From assembly GCF_035492295.1 (NCBI RefSeq), contig NZ_DATJJK010000278.1:1-64000 (forward strand): DNA of 64,000 nucleotides, read 5' to 3'. The stretch's first letter is position 1; each line of letters opens with the position of its first letter. The position numbers and the translations under genes were made by a program. Shown here piece by piece: positions 8,626-16,127 of this stretch. The notes below the pieces were generated by a model. The model worked only from the letters and a program-made list of their open reading frames with translations. It ran no database searches and was not told where the DNA came from. Origin of the DNA: Acidisoma sp035492295. GTDB taxonomy: Bacteria; Pseudomonadota; Alphaproteobacteria; Acetobacterales; Acetobacteraceae.

Positions 8626-9725
8626 TAGATCCGCCTCCGCGCGCGCAGTCGGTTGACCTGCACGTTGAGAATCATCGCCGCCAGGATCGCGGCACCGAGA
8701 TAGATGTCTGAGACCGTGGCCTGGGCGCCAACCATGACCAATCCATTATTGAGCGTCGCTACAACAAAGGCGCCGATGAGTGCGCCGATGACCGTGCCCG
8801 ATCCACCCAGCAGGGATGTACCACCGATGACTGCGGCCGCGATCGCCTGAAGCGTCAGAAACGGGCTTCCAGCCTGTGGGTCAGCCGAAGAAAACTGCAC
8901 GGTGTTGATAATGCCAGCGAAAGCAGCCAGTCCCCCGGCAAGCATGAAATTGTAGATTTTGATCCGATCAGTTCTGACGCCTATCTCCCGCGCCCCGACG
9001 ATGTTGCTGCCCGTCGCGACGGTATGCAGGCCGAAGGTCGTCCGATTGAGGACGAGGGCGATGATGAGAACCGCAGCCAAAGTCCAAAGGAACGGCGTAA
9101 AGGCCGTTACCGCATGCCAAGACAGAAGCGAATCGCTTGGTCGAAACAGGTTTTGACCGAAAATCGCATTGAATGGCTCCTGTATGGGAGCGACAATGGG
9201 CTGGCTGTCATTTATCCACACGACAATGCCTTGGAACAGGAAGAGCGTGCCGACCGTCGTAATCAGAGACGGAACTCGAAACCTCACCGTCACCACGCCG
9301 TTCAGAATACCGACCGCGATACCCATGCTCAGGCTGATGATGGCAGCCAAGGGAAGCGGCACGCCCAGAGAATTTGCCATCAGCACCATGCTGTAAGGTG
9401 CGAAGGAGTAGACGCTGCTGACCGAGAGGTCGATCTCACCAGTGATCATCAACATTACTTCGGCAATGGCGATGAGACCCAGCCGGCCAGTATCCCGCAG
9501 GACAACACTCATAAACTGCGATGTCAGGAACTGACTGTCACTGCCGATCTGAAAATAGATGACGAGAAGAATGGCGACGAGCGCGATACTTGCTTCCCGA
9601 TAGCGAGAAAGGAGGGTCAGTATCTTGTCGACCGGCGTGGTCGGTGTATGAAAGCCGACGCTGCGCTTCCCGGTCCCGCTGAATGTTGGGACAGGGTTAG
9701 TTTTTGTCTTAAACGCTATTCCCAC
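8625..9725 (-). CDS. Sugar ABC transporter permease (RbsC/BPD_transp_2 family)
   Basis: The 366-residue integral membrane protein has a 45-residue polar N-terminal extension and then about ten hydrophobic segments. Family motifs are ITGEIDLSVSSVYSF and AVIGGTSLLGGSGTVIGA. It is the only permease of this set and so should act as a homodimer. The start is a GTG at 9725 with AGGAAA and GAGGA upstream. The 159 bases between it and the binding-protein gene contain no gene I recognise. Its stop overlaps the ATG of the ATPase gene. Confidence 0.87.
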   Translation of the reverse strand: MGIAFKTKTNPVPTFSGTGKRSVGFHTPTTPVDKILTLLSRYREASIALVAILLVIYFQIGSDSQFLTSQFMSVVLRDTGRLGLIAIAEVMLMITGEIDLSVSSVYSFAPYSMVLMANSLGVPLPLAAIISLSMGIAVGILNGVVTVRFRVPSLITTVGTLFLFQGIVVWINDSQPIVAPIQEPFNAIFGQNLFRPSDSLLSWHAVTAFTPFLWTLAAVLIIALVLNRTTFGLHTVATGSNIVGAREIGVRTDRIKIYNFMLAGGLAAFAGIINTVQFSSADPQAGSPFLTLQAIAAAVIGGTSLLGGSGTVIGALIGAFVVATLNNGLVMVGAQATVSDIYLGAAILAAMILNVQVNRLRARRRI

Positions 9726-9884
9726 GGTCCTCGTTTCCTAATCATCATCCTGCCCACTTGAATGATCGGCTACTGCTCGCAAAGCACGTGGAGGAGCGCG
9801 ACGCGACTTTGTGCAATCTAGGCTCTGCCGATGACGCGGACGGAACGAACACCCCATCGACAGAGCGCGTTGATGATCGAACGG

Positions 9885-10955
9885 CTAGACAGGCTCAGCC
9901 CGAGCAGTGCCTTCGAAGCGGGATTTTCCTAGATAATGGTCGATATTGTCTTTGGTCACGTAGGCTTCGCTGGTGTTCGTGTCAGCAGTGCCAACCAGTC
10001 CTTGGGACAATTTCCACATATACATCTGCTGTACGGGCAAGAAGCCCTGAAGATAGGATTGCTGATCCGTCGTGAATGTCATATCGCCGGATTTGATATA
10101 GCCGAGAGTCTGCGGGAAGAGATCAAAACCCGCAACGATGACGCCCTTTTTTGCCAGGCCATATTGGGCAGAGACGAAGCCAGCGGCGTAGGTATCTGAG
10201 CCTCCGGTCGTGAATATACCGGCGACGTTCTTGTGGCTGAGCACATAACTGCCAATACGCGAGATTTCGGTTGCCGCATCCACCCCGGTATTGATCACAT
10301 CGTAGGTGACCGGATTGCCATTGTCCTTGATGCACTGGATATAGCCGTCAAGCCGCGGCTGCTCGTTCAAAGAGCCGGGCATGCCGATGGACAGCATCAC
10401 ATGGCTGCCTTTCGGCACCATTTTCAGCCATTTTTCAGCGATGTTATAGCCGGCCTGGAAGAGAGGCTGCCCGATATAGGCCAGGCGCTTGTTCGGGCTG
10501 CCCTTGGGCACATCGGCATTGAAGGCGACCACGGGAATACCGGCGGCCATTGCACGCGCTGTCGCGGCGTCAAACGCCGTCGGATCGACCAGGCATACCG
10601 CAATTCCGTCGGCCTTTTCGGCGATGGCCGTTTCCATTGCGTTGACCATCTCAGACACGACGTTGTTCTGAGATCCCGTCCATTGATACCGGCAGCCAAA
10701 GGCCGCACACGCATCCTGAATGCCGTACTGAGCCGGAACAAAGAACTGGTCCAAGGTCACATGGCAAACAAAGACAAATTTGAAAGGTTTCTTGGGCAGC
10801 CCGGGATAAGGCCCTGACTGCGCCTGGGCGCCGTTCCCTGCGCCTGCCATCCCGATGGCCCCGGCACCTGCCGCAGCCAATAAGCGTGCGGCAGATCGCC
10901 GCCCCATGCCCGGCGCAACCGCCCGACTCAAGCCAAGGTCGTTGATTTGATCCAC
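9885..10955 (-). CDS. Sugar-type periplasmic binding protein with Tat-like signal
   Basis: A ribose-type binding protein (Peripla_BP_4) of 356 residues. It carries a GRRSAARLLAAAGAGAIG twin-arginine style signal, then KFVFVCHVTLDQFFVPAQYG at the start of the mature lobe and VIVAGFDLFPQTLGYIKSGD near the C-terminus. I place the start at the GTG at 10955, which has GGGAGG five bases upstream; a TTG at 10988 would extend it without a ribosome site. It is the first gene of the leftward unit binding protein, permease, ATPase, kdgD, udh. Its promoter is divergent from the aldo/keto reductase gene, and the shared region carries operator-like repeats. Confidence 0.87.
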   Translation of the reverse strand: MDQINDLGLSRAVAPGMGRRSAARLLAAAGAGAIGMAGAGNGAQAQSGPYPGLPKKPFKFVFVCHVTLDQFFVPAQYGIQDACAAFGCRYQWTGSQNNVVSEMVNAMETAIAEKADGIAVCLVDPTAFDAATARAMAAGIPVVAFNADVPKGSPNKRLAYIGQPLFQAGYNIAEKWLKMVPKGSHVMLSIGMPGSLNEQPRLDGYIQCIKDNGNPVTYDVINTGVDAATEISRIGSYVLSHKNVAGIFTTGGSDTYAAGFVSAQYGLAKKGVIVAGFDLFPQTLGYIKSGDMTFTTDQQSYLQGFLPVQQMYMWKLSQGLVGTADTNTSEAYVTKDNIDHYLGKSRFEGTARAEPV

Positions 10956-11018
10956 ACGAGCCTCCCGTTTCTTTTTTCTTTGGGGCAAGGACCGGCACCG
11001 CCGATCGCCCTGTGACCC

Positions 11019-11033
11019 TGTAATCAGGTTACA
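11019..11033. promoter_or_regulatory. Inverted repeat TGTAA-N5-TTACA, operator candidate
   Basis: TGTAATCAGGTTACA is an inverted repeat with perfect five-base arms. It lies just downstream of the -10 of the leftward promoter and within the 159-base divergent region between the binding-protein and aldo/keto reductase genes. A second imperfect repeat, TTGTAATATGACAA (11035-11048), adjoins it. A GntR-family regulator is encoded two genes away, so autoregulation and control of both arms is plausible but inferred. Confidence 0.5.
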
Positions 11034-11059
11034 TTGTAATATGACAAATTTTCTGTCAA
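11033..11059 (-). promoter_or_regulatory. Promoter of the uronate transport and catabolism unit
   Basis: On the minus strand TTGACA (11059-11054) and TACAAT (11038-11033) give good -35 and -10 hexamers, but the spacing is only 15 bases. The short spacing suggests dependence on an activator or a different exact -10. The TGTAA-N5-TTACA repeat shares one base with the -10. Confidence 0.4.
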
Positions 11060-11114
11060 TGTCTTTTCACGTCCGGCGCGGACCGGGCAAGCGAAGGGAA
11101 AAGAGAAAAAGAAA

Positions 11115-12155
11115 ATGACAAAGGCCTTTGCCACCCGTCGTATCGGGAAGACTGACCTCCATGTGACCGAACTCGGATTGGGCGGCACGCCCTTCGGAAA
11201 TATGTATCGACCGATGGATCCCAAGGATGTCACAGCCACCGTCGCCACTGCCATTGACGCCGGCGTGCGTTATTTCGACACAGCCCCGGTCTATGGCTTC
11301 GGCTTAAGCGAAACGCGGCTGGGCGAAGGCATCCATGCACTGAGGCGCCAGGATATCGTTGTGTCATCCAAGGTCGGCTACAGTTTGGTGCCCATCAGCC
11401 CAGCCGAGCTCAAGCCCCAGCTTTGGGCCGAGCCTCCCGCAATGCGGGCCGACTTTGACTATTCCCGCGACGCCGTGCTGCGTGGCGTCGAGAAGAGCCT
11501 GAATCGACTCAAAACCCCCTATATCGACATGCTCGCCATCCACGATCCCGATGAGGCGGTCGATGTGGGTGCCGGTGTCGATCCATTCAGCAAAAGTCAC
11601 TTCAAGGCCGCGATGGACGGCGCCTTCCCCACTCTCGCCGAACTCCGCGCCCAGGGCGTGATCAAGGCGATCGGGGTCGGAATTAATCAGTGGCAGATGC
11701 TTTGTGAGTTCGCAGAAGCCGGCGATTTTGACTATTTTCTCCTGGCGGGCCGGTACACCCTTCTTGATCAGGACTCGATGGATAGGCTGCTCCCCTTATG
11801 TGAAAAAAAGTCGATTAGCCTGATCGTCGGGGGTCCTTACAATTCAGGCATTCTCGCAACCGGCGCAGTCCCGACGGCGACCTATGACTACCGGCCAGCG
11901 AGCGATGCGATCAAACAGAAGGTCCGAGCGATCGAGGCGGTCTGCCGTCGCCACAACGTCCCTCTCCAGGCTGCCGCGTTGCAGTTTCCACTCCTGAACC
12001 CGCTCGTCGCCAGCGTCATTCCAGGCGCGCGTTCGGTAGAAGAACTGAGCGCCAATGCGCGCTATGCGCGTCATCCGGTGCCCTTGGAGTTCTGGCTCGA
12101 ACTCAAGTCGGAAGGGCTGATCGACAACCGTTCGCCGATAGGTGGATACTCCTGA
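11115..12155 (+). CDS. Aldo/keto reductase, aldose-dehydrogenase-like
   Basis: A 346-residue AKR-fold protein with the catalytic set Asp55, Tyr60 (FDTAPVYGFG), Lys86 (VVSSKVGY) and His143 (AIHDPDE). The overall shape resembles D-threo-aldose / L-fucose dehydrogenases and pyridoxal 4-dehydrogenase, which oxidise sugar hemiacetals with NAD(P). In this cluster it may oxidise or reduce a sugar or uronate that enters by the neighbouring transporters. It is divergent from the transport operon, shares its control region, and is followed after 48 bases by the GntR regulator, probably in one transcript. The exact substrate cannot be read from sequence. Confidence 0.82.
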   Translation: MTKAFATRRIGKTDLHVTELGLGGTPFGNMYRPMDPKDVTATVATAIDAGVRYFDTAPVYGFGLSETRLGEGIHALRRQDIVVSSKVGYSLVPISPAELKPQLWAEPPAMRADFDYSRDAVLRGVEKSLNRLKTPYIDMLAIHDPDEAVDVGAGVDPFSKSHFKAAMDGAFPTLAELRAQGVIKAIGVGINQWQMLCEFAEAGDFDYFLLAGRYTLLDQDSMDRLLPLCEKKSISLIVGGPYNSGILATGAVPTATYDYRPASDAIKQKVRAIEAVCRRHNVPLQAAALQFPLLNPLVASVIPGARSVEELSANARYARHPVPLEFWLELKSEGLIDNRSPIGGYS

Positions 12156-12203
12156 CGGTTCCGAGGCCAATCGGAAGACACAAATCGCACTGAGGAATGG
12201 CTT

Positions 12204-12944
12204 ATGCCCGAACCATCGGCTGAAGACCTGCGGATAGCCCCTTCACCCAGCCGGACTGCTCAGCTTGCCGAGCGGATCGGCCGGGACATCCGCGCCGGGC
12301 GCCTACAGCCGGGCGAAAAGCTTCCAACCGAACAGGAGCTGATTGCCCAATACCACGTGAGCCGAACCGTCGTTCGGGAAGCAATGGCAACGCTCCGTTC
12401 AGAAGGGCTTATCGTGAGCCGGCAAGGAGCCGGGGTCTTCGTGGCAGACCATACCTCCGCTCGCCCTTTTCGCATTGTGTCCGAGGAGCTGAAATCGCTC
12501 GTTGAAATTGAGAACGTGCTGCAGCTTCGTTTAGCGGTCGAGGTTGAGGCCGCAGGGCTTGCGGCCGAGCGGCGCACCGATGAAGACGTCGCGGCGATTG
12601 GCCAAGCCCTCCGGAACATCGACGAGGCAATTGCAAAGGGCGCTTCGGCTGTCAAGGAGGATCTCGACTTCCACTGCGCCATCTCCGCCGCAACAGGAAA
12701 CCCTTACTTCCCAAGGTTTATCCAGTTTCTCGGACCAGTGATCATCCCCCGCCAAACCATACGGGTTGGCCTCGAGACGGTGGAGGAACGACGCTTGTAC
12801 GTCGGCCAAGTTCAGAAAGAACATCGACAAATTTTCGAGGCTGTGCGCACCGGAGACGGCAAATTAGCCCGGCGGTATGTAAGAGACCATCTCGAAGCAA
12901 GCCGTGATCGCTATCGCAAATTGGCGGCTGGGCATAATCGGTAG
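12204..12944 (+). CDS. GntR-family transcriptional regulator, FadR/FCD subfamily
   Basis: The 246-residue protein has an N-terminal winged helix (about 16-80; LPTEQELIAQYHVSRTVVRE is the recognition part) and an all-helical FCD ligand domain (about 95-235) with the metal/ligand histidines typical of the group (DFHCAISAATGNPYF, RDHLEASRDRY). FCD regulators usually repress sugar-acid or organic-acid genes and release DNA when the metabolite binds. A GAGGA ribosome site is seven bases from the ATG. It is the probable local regulator of the island; the palindromes at 689-713 and 11019-11033 are its candidate targets. Confidence 0.87.
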   Translation: MPEPSAEDLRIAPSPSRTAQLAERIGRDIRAGRLQPGEKLPTEQELIAQYHVSRTVVREAMATLRSEGLIVSRQGAGVFVADHTSARPFRIVSEELKSLVEIENVLQLRLAVEVEAAGLAAERRTDEDVAAIGQALRNIDEAIAKGASAVKEDLDFHCAISAATGNPYFPRFIQFLGPVIIPRQTIRVGLETVEERRLYVGQVQKEHRQIFEAVRTGDGKLARRYVRDHLEASRDRYRKLAAGHNR

Positions 12945-12986
12945 CCTGGCGGCCACCCGCAGTGCTTGGCATCTGCGGACCCCAGT

Positions 12987-13124
12987 GACCCAGGCCTCGC
13001 TGTTGCCAGCGCGCTGCAGGGGAAGGACCTCGTAATAACCTTCGGCGCCCCCAACGGACAGGAGCTTGCGATGAGCATCGCCCTGAAAGGCTTCCAGTTG
13101 GCCTATCGTCGACTAAGCCAGTAA
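12987..13124 (+). pseudogene. C-terminal remnant of an IalB-like protein
   Basis: In the frame that continues beyond the GntR stop codon, about 45 codons encode a sensible protein tail, with LQGKDLVITFGAPNGQEL and then MSIALKGFQLAYRRL, ending in TAA at 13122. Hydrophobic alternation followed by xLxGFxxAY resembles the end of invasion-associated locus B (IalB) family proteins. There is no start codon, signal peptide or upstream part, so I read it as a decayed gene end. The rest of the 12945-13310 gap (13125-13310) shows nothing I recognise. Confidence 0.5.
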
Positions 13125-13310
13125 GTTACGCGGCTCTGGGCATCATGTCCTGGGTGGCGCAACAACGCCGCCCTGCCTCAACCGGTCTCACGAATGGCTC
13201 GGTTCCCGCGGCGGTCAAGCGTTCAATGCATGATATGGCAACCTATCGGGGTCTTCGGTGGCTATGATGGGCAAGGCGGCGGCCGGGGTCCGCGCGGTCT
13301 TCGGAAGCGT

Positions 13311-14156
13311 CTACGCGTCGGGCGGCCGGATCATCCGACGGCTGATCCTCTGTTTGCCCTCGAGACGATCGAAGTAGCGGGTCACTTCGCTCGATGCACC
13401 CCCCAGATGCAGATAATCTTGGTTGAAGCCGGCTTTTGCCTGGAGACCCTTGACATCGAGCAGACTAAGGACCCTTTGCTCCATCGTGATCAATCCATGT
13501 GTTCTGAATTCCTTCAGGACGTGATTCACATGAACGGGTGTCAAACCCAGCGTGTCGGCCAGCTCGACCTGCGTCAGCGGCAGCCGGAACGTCTCTCCGT
13601 CCGTCAGTCCCACCGCAGCGTGCCGCCAAAGCAACTCGCACAACAGGTAGGCGACACGGCCACGTGCGTCGCGACGACCGAGCGAGACGATGCGCTCGCG
13701 CAGCATCGCCTCCTCTTGTAATGAACTCCACCACAGGGCCGCGGAGATGCGCGGGCGATGGGAGAACAGGTCCATCATGCTGTCGCGCGGAATCCAGGCG
13801 ACGCTCACCGGCGTTATGGTGCCGATCGAATGGTCCATGGCCTTGAGCAGGAACGCATGTACGTCGCACAGATCGCCGGGAATGATGAACGTCATGATCT
13901 GACGCCCTCCATCCGGCAGGCTGCGATAGCGGATCGCCATACCGTCCTTCAGGAGAAACACCGATCTCGGGACCATGCCCTCGCTTACAATGTCCATGTC
14001 AGCGTTGAAGCGCTCGTCCTGCACCGTGAGGCCGTCGAGAATCTGCCGGTCGGAGTCCGACAGCGGCGCAAAGTGCGAGAGCTTGCGGACCAGGGGGCTA
14101 TTGCCGCTCGAGACAGTGGCGGAGGGCTCACTACCCCGTTCTGGTGAGCGCGCCAT
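13311..14156 (-). CDS. Crp/Fnr-family transcriptional regulator
   Basis: A 281-residue regulator with an N-terminal cyclic-nucleotide-like beta-roll (about 25-145; DMDIVSEGMVPRSVFLL, IIPGDLCDVHAFLL) and a C-terminal Crp helix-turn-helix (about 165-240; LPLTQVELADTLGLTPVHVN). No FNR-type cysteine cluster is present, so it is unlikely to sense oxygen through an iron-sulphur centre. The helix contains HVNHVLKEF where FNR/FixK have ExxSR, so its DNA site should differ from the FNR box. It stands alone between the island border and a low-coding stretch, and its target genes are unknown. Confidence 0.82.
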   Translation of the reverse strand: MARSPERGSEPSATVSSGNSPLVRKLSHFAPLSDSDRQILDGLTVQDERFNADMDIVSEGMVPRSVFLLKDGMAIRYRSLPDGGRQIMTFIIPGDLCDVHAFLLKAMDHSIGTITPVSVAWIPRDSMMDLFSHRPRISAALWWSSLQEEAMLRERIVSLGRRDARGRVAYLLCELLWRHAAVGLTDGETFRLPLTQVELADTLGLTPVHVNHVLKEFRTHGLITMEQRVLSLLDVKGLQAKAGFNQDYLHLGGASSEVTRYFDRLEGKQRISRRMIRPPDA

Positions 14157-14335
14157 GCGATGGCTCCGGCGAGATATAGAAAATTATGCCAGTTAAGTGC
14201 CAGAAGCGATCCGGGTTAGTAAAGTCCCTAAACAACTGGCTTGGCTTATGACACCGGAGTTTGATGGTTACCGGAACATGGCGGAGATGGGGCGTTGCCA
14301 GAACCCTGGTTTTTGGTGCCCACCGCAGAAGCCGG

Positions 14336-14590
14336 TCACGACATCGCTGCGCGTTCTGGGTCCGCAGCGGCGGAAATGCTTCGCGCTATAGTTCGCAGGA
14401 GCGTGATTGATTCCAGACTCACCACAACGCTCTCGCTTACCCCGGCGATCTCCTGCTTGACCTCGATAACACCGTCTATGGCGTCTGCAGCCTGATCTTT
14501 GTCGATCACCCCTTTGTCGATAAGCAGGAGCAGCACACTCTCGCAGAGCATGAGGGCGGCTTGGCCGTGGGGGTCAGGTGTCATTTCCAT
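14336..14590 (-). CDS. Small hypothetical protein
   Basis: An 84-residue acidic protein starting MEMTPDPHGQAALML, with long amphipathic helices (LCESVLLLLIDKGVIDKDQA, then IAGVSESVVVSLESITLL). The internal ATG at 14590 is preferred to an extension reaching 14680, whose added residues look non-coding. The alternation of hydrophobic and acidic residues and the low-complexity-free sequence suggest a real gene. I do not recognise a named family. It stands alone, leftward, and no neighbour suggests a role. Confidence 0.5.
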   Translation of the reverse strand: MEMTPDPHGQAALMLCESVLLLLIDKGVIDKDQAADAIDGVIEVKQEIAGVSESVVVSLESITLLRTIARSISAAADPERAAMS

Positions 14591-15147
14591 CGAGCAGTAT
14601 AGCGCCAATTTGCGGCCATTGTCGCTTAACCAGGTTGGGTTTCGGCTGCCCCGGGGGAGTTCGCTGTTGCTGCACTGCAACAGATTTGTGCCCGGTAGCC
14701 GAGACGAGCATCGTTCCTACCGGCGGCCTTAGCTCCGCCGCTCGACGAGATGCCGCTCCCAACGGTTACGGGAACAGTCTGGTGTCGCTTCCGGAAAGGC
14801 CGAGCGAGTTGTTGACGGCGGAACGTCAGCGCTGCCACGGACGCTTTGGGCGAAGCTGGCAGGCCGGCCGAAGGGGCCGACAAAATCGCACCGGCAACAG
14901 CAATCGTTCGAAACGTCATGGGATAGTCCGGTTGCGTGCTACACAGCATGAGCGGTGATTCATCTCCAAAAACGATTCTTGTCGTCTCAACCGGTTCACG
15001 GCATAGGCCGGACAATCCGGAAGCTGGTCACCGCGCAGCAATCCAAGAAAACTTATACCAGTTGAATGCGCGAGACAGGCAGGCTTGATAGCTTATCTCA
15101 ACAGGCAGCCTTGCTTGCTGTATGGGAGCAGGCGGAAAGAGCACGCT
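14591..15147. other. Low-coding intergenic stretch
   Basis: About 550 bases without a gene I can support. Short frames on both strands lack family resemblance, good starts or ribosome sites. The GC content looks lower than in the genes to the right. Confidence 0.4.
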
Positions 15148-15411
15148 ATGCCAACAACAGTCGCTGACCTATGGCTTCTGACCTATGATAATCGGCCCGC
15201 GGACATCCGGGCACCTCTGTTCACGTCGCGTCAGATCGAAGGCGAGATCCGGCGGGCTAATGAGGAGCGCCGCAGCGGTCGGACGGATTGGACAGCGATC
15301 GCCCTCGAAGAGGTAATCTGGGCCTATGTGAACAGGGTCGCGACCCATGCTGAAGCTGGAAGAGGACGGGTTCTCCGCGGACTGCGCCGCGAAGCCAGAA
15401 GCATTCACTAA
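15148..15411 (+). CDS. Hypothetical protein
   Basis: An 87-residue open frame beginning MPTTVADLWLLTYDNRPADI, with a charged middle (EGEIRRANEERRSGRTDW) and an arginine-rich tail. The first 65 residues look protein-like; the basic tail may result from a frameshift, because another frame from 15347 continues with an acidic, equally plausible sequence. The ribosome site is weak (GGAAAGAG). No family is recognised. The 15412-15654 gap behind it shows nothing. Confidence 0.35.
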   Translation: MPTTVADLWLLTYDNRPADIRAPLFTSRQIEGEIRRANEERRSGRTDWTAIALEEVIWAYVNRVATHAEAGRGRVLRGLRREARSIH

Positions 15412-15654
15412 CGTGGCGCCGATGGAACAGGATCCAGCGGGGGCAAACGTCATTTTTTCCGATGGCTATTCGGCGGGTAGACTGTGCGACCGCCGAGAAG
15501 GGCATCCGGCTGATTGCGCATAGGCGCCCCGGGTCCCAGACCTGAATGACCCCCAGGCGCGCCCTGACGCATACCGTTGGCATAAGCGCCGGTCCAAGCC
15601 GCCACCGGCCTCGCACCGCGACCGTCTGCGCATCTCGGCCTGACCGGCCCTGCC

Positions 15655-16020
15655 TCAGGCGTGGGCCGCGACGAACTCCAGAAGCTCATCCTCGTTCGGC
15701 GGCTTTTCCAGAACCTTGGTGATGCCGAGCTCGGCGGCGCGCTCTCGAATCGCCGGTGTCGGCGCCGCCGTCACCAGCATGATCGGAATATCCAGCGCCC
15801 GATCCTTCAACGTTTCGGCCAATTCGAGACCGGTCATGAGGGGCATGTGCTGGTCGAGGATCATGCAGCTCGGCGCCAGATCCGACGCATCGAGGTAAGA
15901 GAGCGCCGAGGTGAACGCTGCCACCCGGAAACCCGCCAGTTCCAACATGAACTGATAGGATTCGAGGACGGCGAAATCATCGTCCACCACGGCAATATTG
16001 CCGGTTGTCACTTTAGCCAT
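15655..16020 (-). CDS. Single-domain response regulator (receiver only)
   Basis: A 121-residue CheY-like receiver with the acidic pocket at VVDDDFA (residues 11-17), phospho-acceptor Asp56 (MILDQHMP), a conserved threonine/serine site (LVTAAPT) and the lysine in VLEKPP. There is no output domain, so it would act by protein contact or as a phosphate sink. It sits just downstream of fixL on the same strand, separated by about 107 bases that contain an FNR/FixK-like box, and it probably takes part in FixLJ signalling. In rhizobia, FixK-controlled small proteins feed back on FixL; a similar role here is only a suggestion. Confidence 0.82.
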   Translation of the reverse strand: MAKVTTGNIAVVDDDFAVLESYQFMLELAGFRVAAFTSALSYLDASDLAPSCMILDQHMPLMTGLELAETLKDRALDIPIMLVTAAPTPAIRERAAELGITKVLEKPPNEDELLEFVAAHA

Positions 16021-16096
16021 CCGCTTACCGGCTCCTCCCTGGCACAAAGATAAGTGTTTCCCGTACCTTGCTTAACGATTCGAGACTAGATCGGCC

Positions 16097-16110
16097 TTGA
16101 TCTATGTCAG
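16097..16110. promoter_or_regulatory. FNR/FixK-like box upstream of the receiver gene
   Basis: TTGATCTATGTCAG matches the FNR/FixK consensus TTGAT-N4-ATCAA at all but two positions, and the relaxed TTGA-N6-TCAA form at all but one. It is 77 bases upstream of the receiver start codon, in the gap after fixL. Confidence 0.45.
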
Positions 16111-16127
16111 TTCGAATGGGCGCGCGC

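Noticed and set aside
13194..13721. Rightward frame from the remnant zone into the Crp/Fnr gene
   Set aside because: Mostly antisense to the Crp/Fnr gene, no recognisable protein features.
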